Source: Bacteroidota bacterium (lineage in GTDB: Bacteria > Bacteroidota > Ignavibacteria > SZUA-365). Taken from it: a stretch of 16,591 bases of DNA. The stretch covers positions 1 through 16,591 of the forward strand of contig JAGTUW010000351.1 of NCBI GenBank assembly GCA_018224345.1, written 5' to 3'. How positions within the stretch are numbered: the stretch's first letter is position 1; each line of letters begins with the position of its first letter. The notes under the pieces were generated by a model. It was not told the DNA's origin and ran no database searches. It was given only the letters and a program-made list of their open reading frames with translations. Of the stretch, positions 14,417 through 16,591 are shown piece by piece. The position numbers and the translations under genes are program-made.

Positions 14417-15661
14417 ATGAACACATTCGAACGTCATCGACAGTACCTGTTACGCAGACAGCGTACGCGGCGGTTGCGCCGTCGTGCCGCATTGGCTGCC
14501 ACGTTCGTCGGGATATTTCTTTGTATGTGGATAATGTTATCCCGTTATGGGCCTATGAAGTATGCGACGCCGGAACCGGCGGAGATGGGCCGACAGGCAA
14601 TGCAGCAGATTGCTGGTTTTGCGGCCATATCGATCAACGCCGCGCATGCGGAACTGTACCCGGAGTTCCGTACTCACTCAAGGGATGCCGCACTACGGTT
14701 GCTGAGTGACCGGCCTTCTGCTCTGGTGTCGCAATCCAAACGTTCTTCCTCATTACCTGCGGCCACGTCACGTGTCGAGTCCCTCGCTCTTCAATATCGT
14801 TCCCGCAAGCAGTCCCGCACGCCGGCCGGCATTCTTGATACCGCGCTTTCCGGTATCGCACCACTGCAAGTCCCTATGGAAACTGCTCTCTTTCCGCATG
14901 AGCATGACAGCGCTTCGCCACTGGTCGCATTGCAGCACTCTCGCCGGACGCTGGACATTCTGCTGATTGGCCTGGACAGTCGTCTCGGAGATTCGCGAGG
15001 GCGGGCGGATGCATTACATCTGTTAACGATCGATGTCGATGAACCGCGGATCGAAATCACCGGGATCCCGCGAGGCACATACTCGGATCTGGGCTATAAG
15101 AACGACGCTTCGAATATTATTGCCAATGTACGCTCTGCAAGGGGACGGACAGAATTGCGCACACGCATAGCGCGGATGTGTCGAAGAGACAGTATCCCGT
15201 TTTTTATAGAAATCGGCTTTTCGGATGCAATCGGAATACTGCAACTACTCGGTTACGACAACCCCGGTGCGGAATTGCAGTCCTTGCGTTCTCGCAGAGG
15301 CTATCAATACGGTGATCACAGTCGTAGTTATAAGCAGGCGCTGTTCATTCGTTCTGCGATGCTTCGACTGCTTCCCCTGTTGGAAGGTGCCACAGGTGAT
15401 CTCCTGCTCCGTGCCGGCCTGGAATTCATGCAGACCAATCTGACTATGGAGCAGTGTCGTGGTCTTGCCTACCTGCTCAACGATGCCGGCATCTCCCGTG
15501 TCCCTTCGCTCTTTTCCGTGACCTTGCGCAGTCGCTTTCGAAGAAATGTGGAACGTACATCCGGGACACTGCTGACGGCGGAGGACTTTCGGGAAGGCGA
15601 CATCGCCGGAGAATTTTTCGCCCCATTCATCAGCTTTTCCAAACGCGACAGCATAAGGTAG
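14417..15661 (+). CDS. LytR-CpsA-Psr (LCP) family protein; C-terminus altered at a junction
   Basis: Inner-membrane protein with a very basic N-terminus (residues 6-23), one TM segment (about 25-42) and an extracytoplasmic part. The LCP core starts near residue 178: DILLIGLDSR, then R196 and D198 in RADALHLLTID, GIPRGTYSDLG (216-226, where the usual SIPRD has Gly for Asp), and GDHSRSYKQ (299-307), matching the family's D..R..RQ helix. LCP enzymes move undecaprenyl-linked glycans onto peptidoglycan or protein. Residues about 44-175 are low-complexity and not recognised. The last 15-20 residues are doubtful, because the DNA beneath them encodes, in antisense, the conserved end of a DUF2207 protein; the native tail was probably lost there. 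It starts 45 bases after the transglycosylase stop with no clear ribosome site. Confidence 0.75.
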   Translation: MNTFERHRQYLLRRQRTRRLRRRAALAATFVGIFLCMWIMLSRYGPMKYATPEPAEMGRQAMQQIAGFAAISINAAHAELYPEFRTHSRDAALRLLSDRPSALVSQSKRSSSLPAATSRVESLALQYRSRKQSRTPAGILDTALSGIAPLQVPMETALFPHEHDSASPLVALQHSRRTLDILLIGLDSRLGDSRGRADALHLLTIDVDEPRIEITGIPRGTYSDLGYKNDASNIIANVRSARGRTELRTRIARMCRRDSIPFFIEIGFSDAIGILQLLGYDNPGAELQSLRSRRGYQYGDHSRSYKQALFIRSAMLRLLPLLEGATGDLLLRAGLEFMQTNLTMEQCRGLAYLLNDAGISRVPSLFSVTLRSRFRRNVERTSGTLLTAEDFREGDIAGEFFAPFISFSKRDSIR

Positions 15662-16591
15662 GTTTCGCTCAAAGAAATCGAAATTCATGTCGGGTTTGTT
15701 GGTCGCTTTGATCCGAAGTTCGTCCGCATATTTTATATATCGTTTCAGCCCAAGAATATGATCCAGCATTTTTCTTCCCTTCAATGTAGGTTGATAGAAA
15801 AGTCGTTTGAAGATTAGATTCATAATTATCATGAGTGCTGCAGTAATCGGAATTAAAAATCCAATGCCTTCATAATAATTATGAGTTGCAATCATTGTTA
15901 TGATAGTAGCAATCGGGGCAAGATACTGTGCTAGAAAAAGACGTTTGTTTTTTCTAAAATAAACGCCAGCTTGTTTTTTTTCTATTCTACTTAACAAAAA
16001 TCGATTGGCCAGGGAAACCCGGGGGTTATACTTCTCCCGAATAATCGTATAGGCTTTATTACCCAGAAGCATGTCGAAAAAACCTTTTTCCAGTTCTGTT
16101 AAAGGTTGCTTATTGGAGGAATTATCTGCGTGACTAATTACGAAAATGTCTTTTCCGCTCTTTGAATCTTTTTTGTCTATTTTAATGTGACCTTTTACTG
16201 CTAACTGTAATAATTGAGCCGCAAACATATTGTCGTCTTCTTCCCCATTATTCATTAAATACAGGACTTCTGCAGGACTCCAGCCCTCCGGGGCATAGTA
16301 TTGTGGAATAATAGTCCCTTTTTTAGGATCTTTTCCGTACTTCATCCAAAGGATTAGGTTGATAATAAATGTGATGATAAACCCTAGAACACCTATTATT
16401 AATAATGAATTATCACGAAAGAAGTAGATCATTTCTGTTGTGAAAGGAATTTCGGACATGACATCTTTATCAAAAACGACTGCCACCGTTAAGTTATTTC
16501 CGGGGTAAAGCTTATCGGTCATGAACACTTGTTTTTCTGATGATGGAGAATACGTTACGAAGTCTTTCTTGTCCGATTCTCCATAATTACC
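15245..16591 (-). CDS. DUF2207 family membrane protein, partial at both ends
   Basis: The frame is open from the right edge (16591) to a TAG at 15247-15245, but only about 16591-15611 looks like the family. It begins inside the extracytoplasmic domain (LYPGNNLTVAVVFDKDV, typical of the N-domain end), followed by TM SLLIIGVLGFIITFIINL and WMKYGKDPKKG. YYAPEGWSPAEVLYLM, a helix containing AAQLLQLAVKGHIKI, and a TM pair (APIATIITMIATH, then FLIPITAALMIIMNLIF) follow. FDFFERNLPYAVAFGKADEW is the conserved C-terminal block. The Gly/Ser-rich tail usual for DUF2207 is missing; the last 122 or so codons are antisense of the LCP gene and are not likely to be real coding. AT-rich codon use contrasts with all other genes here. 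The function of DUF2207 proteins is not established. Confidence 0.75.
   Translation of the reverse strand, partial: GNYGESDKKDFVTYSPSSEKQVFMTDKLYPGNNLTVAVVFDKDVMSEIPFTTEMIYFFRDNSLLIIGVLGFIITFIINLILWMKYGKDPKKGTIIPQYYAPEGWSPAEVLYLMNNGEEDDNMFAAQLLQLAVKGHIKIDKKDSKSGKDIFVISHADNSSNKQPLTELEKGFFDMLLGNKAYTIIREKYNPRVSLANRFLLSRIEKKQAGVYFRKNKRLFLAQYLAPIATIITMIATHNYYEGIGFLIPITAALMIIMNLIFKRLFYQPTLKGRKMLDHILGLKRYIKYADELRIKATNKPDMNFDFFERNLPYAVAFGKADEWGEKFSGDVAFPKVLRRQQCPGCTFHISSKATAQGHGKERRDTGDAGIVEQVGKTTTLLHSQIGLHEFQAGTEQEITCGTFQQGKQSKHRRTNEQRLLITTTVITVLIASARTQGLQFRTGVVVTE
15596..15611. other. Apparent junction between two unrelated DNA segments
   Basis: To the left, the plus strand reads as LCP protein. 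To the right, the minus strand reads as DUF2207 protein, whose recognisable sequence (LPYAVAFGKADEWGEKF) ends at about 15611. Each frame then continues into the antisense of the other gene. DNA right of about 15,660 is AT-rich with long A/T runs, unlike everything to the left. No transposon end, tRNA or direct repeat is visible at the join. An assembly chimera or a deletion that fused two convergent genes both fit. Confidence 0.6.

Noticed and set aside
15245..15595. Genuine antisense coding of the DUF2207 C-terminus within the LCP gene
   Set aside because: The translation there lacks any DUF2207 character and is the complement of well-conserved LCP coding sequence, so it is read-through past a junction.

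Overview
The window looks like ordinary chromosome from a Gram-negative bacterium, with one anomaly at its right end. By eye the G+C content is in the mid-50s percent up to about position 15,600 and clearly AT-rich (about 35% in a sampled line) after that. An LPS Kdo transferase and a lipobox-bearing lytic transglycosylase indicate an outer membrane. The gene entering at the left edge resembles large secreted proteins typical of Ignavibacteria and relatives (Bacteroidota / Ignavibacteriota / Kapabacteria), many of which are exported by the type IX system. The lineage call is an inference. No rRNA, tRNA, CRISPR array, insertion sequence or phage gene was seen, and no gap between genes exceeds 200 bases.

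Layout. (1) 1-818, minus: N-terminal part of a secreted protein running off the left edge; it is easily missed because it has no stop in the window. (2) 901-3334: uridine kinase, a SAM-methyltransferase-like protein, and FtsX, whose 3' end overlaps the methyltransferase tail to tail. (3) 3497-4270: MazG nucleotide pyrophosphohydrolase. (4) 4283-5560, minus: WaaA (KdtA), ending 12 bases from the end of mazG. (5) 5754-10832: a four-gene run of GT2, GT9, GT4 and a GT-C membrane glycosyltransferase, with a 4-base overlap between GT9 and GT4 and 1 base between GT4 and GT-C. (6) 10988-14371: a 1127-residue MltD-like lipoprotein with six LysM domains and two young tandem-repeat linkers. (7) 14417-15661: a membrane-anchored LytR-CpsA-Psr (LCP) protein. 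(8) 15245-16591, minus: a DUF2207 membrane protein cut at both ends.

How the genes fit together. Regions 4 to 7 read as an envelope block. WaaA adds Kdo to lipid A. GT9 and GT4 are soluble transferases suited to extending a core or surface glycan. The DPM-like GT2 and the GT-C protein fit a pair in which a polyprenyl-phosphate sugar is made on the cytoplasmic side and used on the periplasmic side. The lytic transglycosylase and the LCP protein act at peptidoglycan. The sugars and acceptors cannot be read from sequence.

The most notable anomaly is near 15,596-15,611. The 3' ends of the LCP gene and the DUF2207 gene meet there, and each frame then runs into the antisense of the other, together with a sharp composition change. 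This is a chimeric assembly join or a real rearrangement that removed both gene tails. I found no clearly new biological system. The best biological leads are the glycan cluster with its cysteine-rich GT9 and the repeat-expanded LysM transglycosylase.
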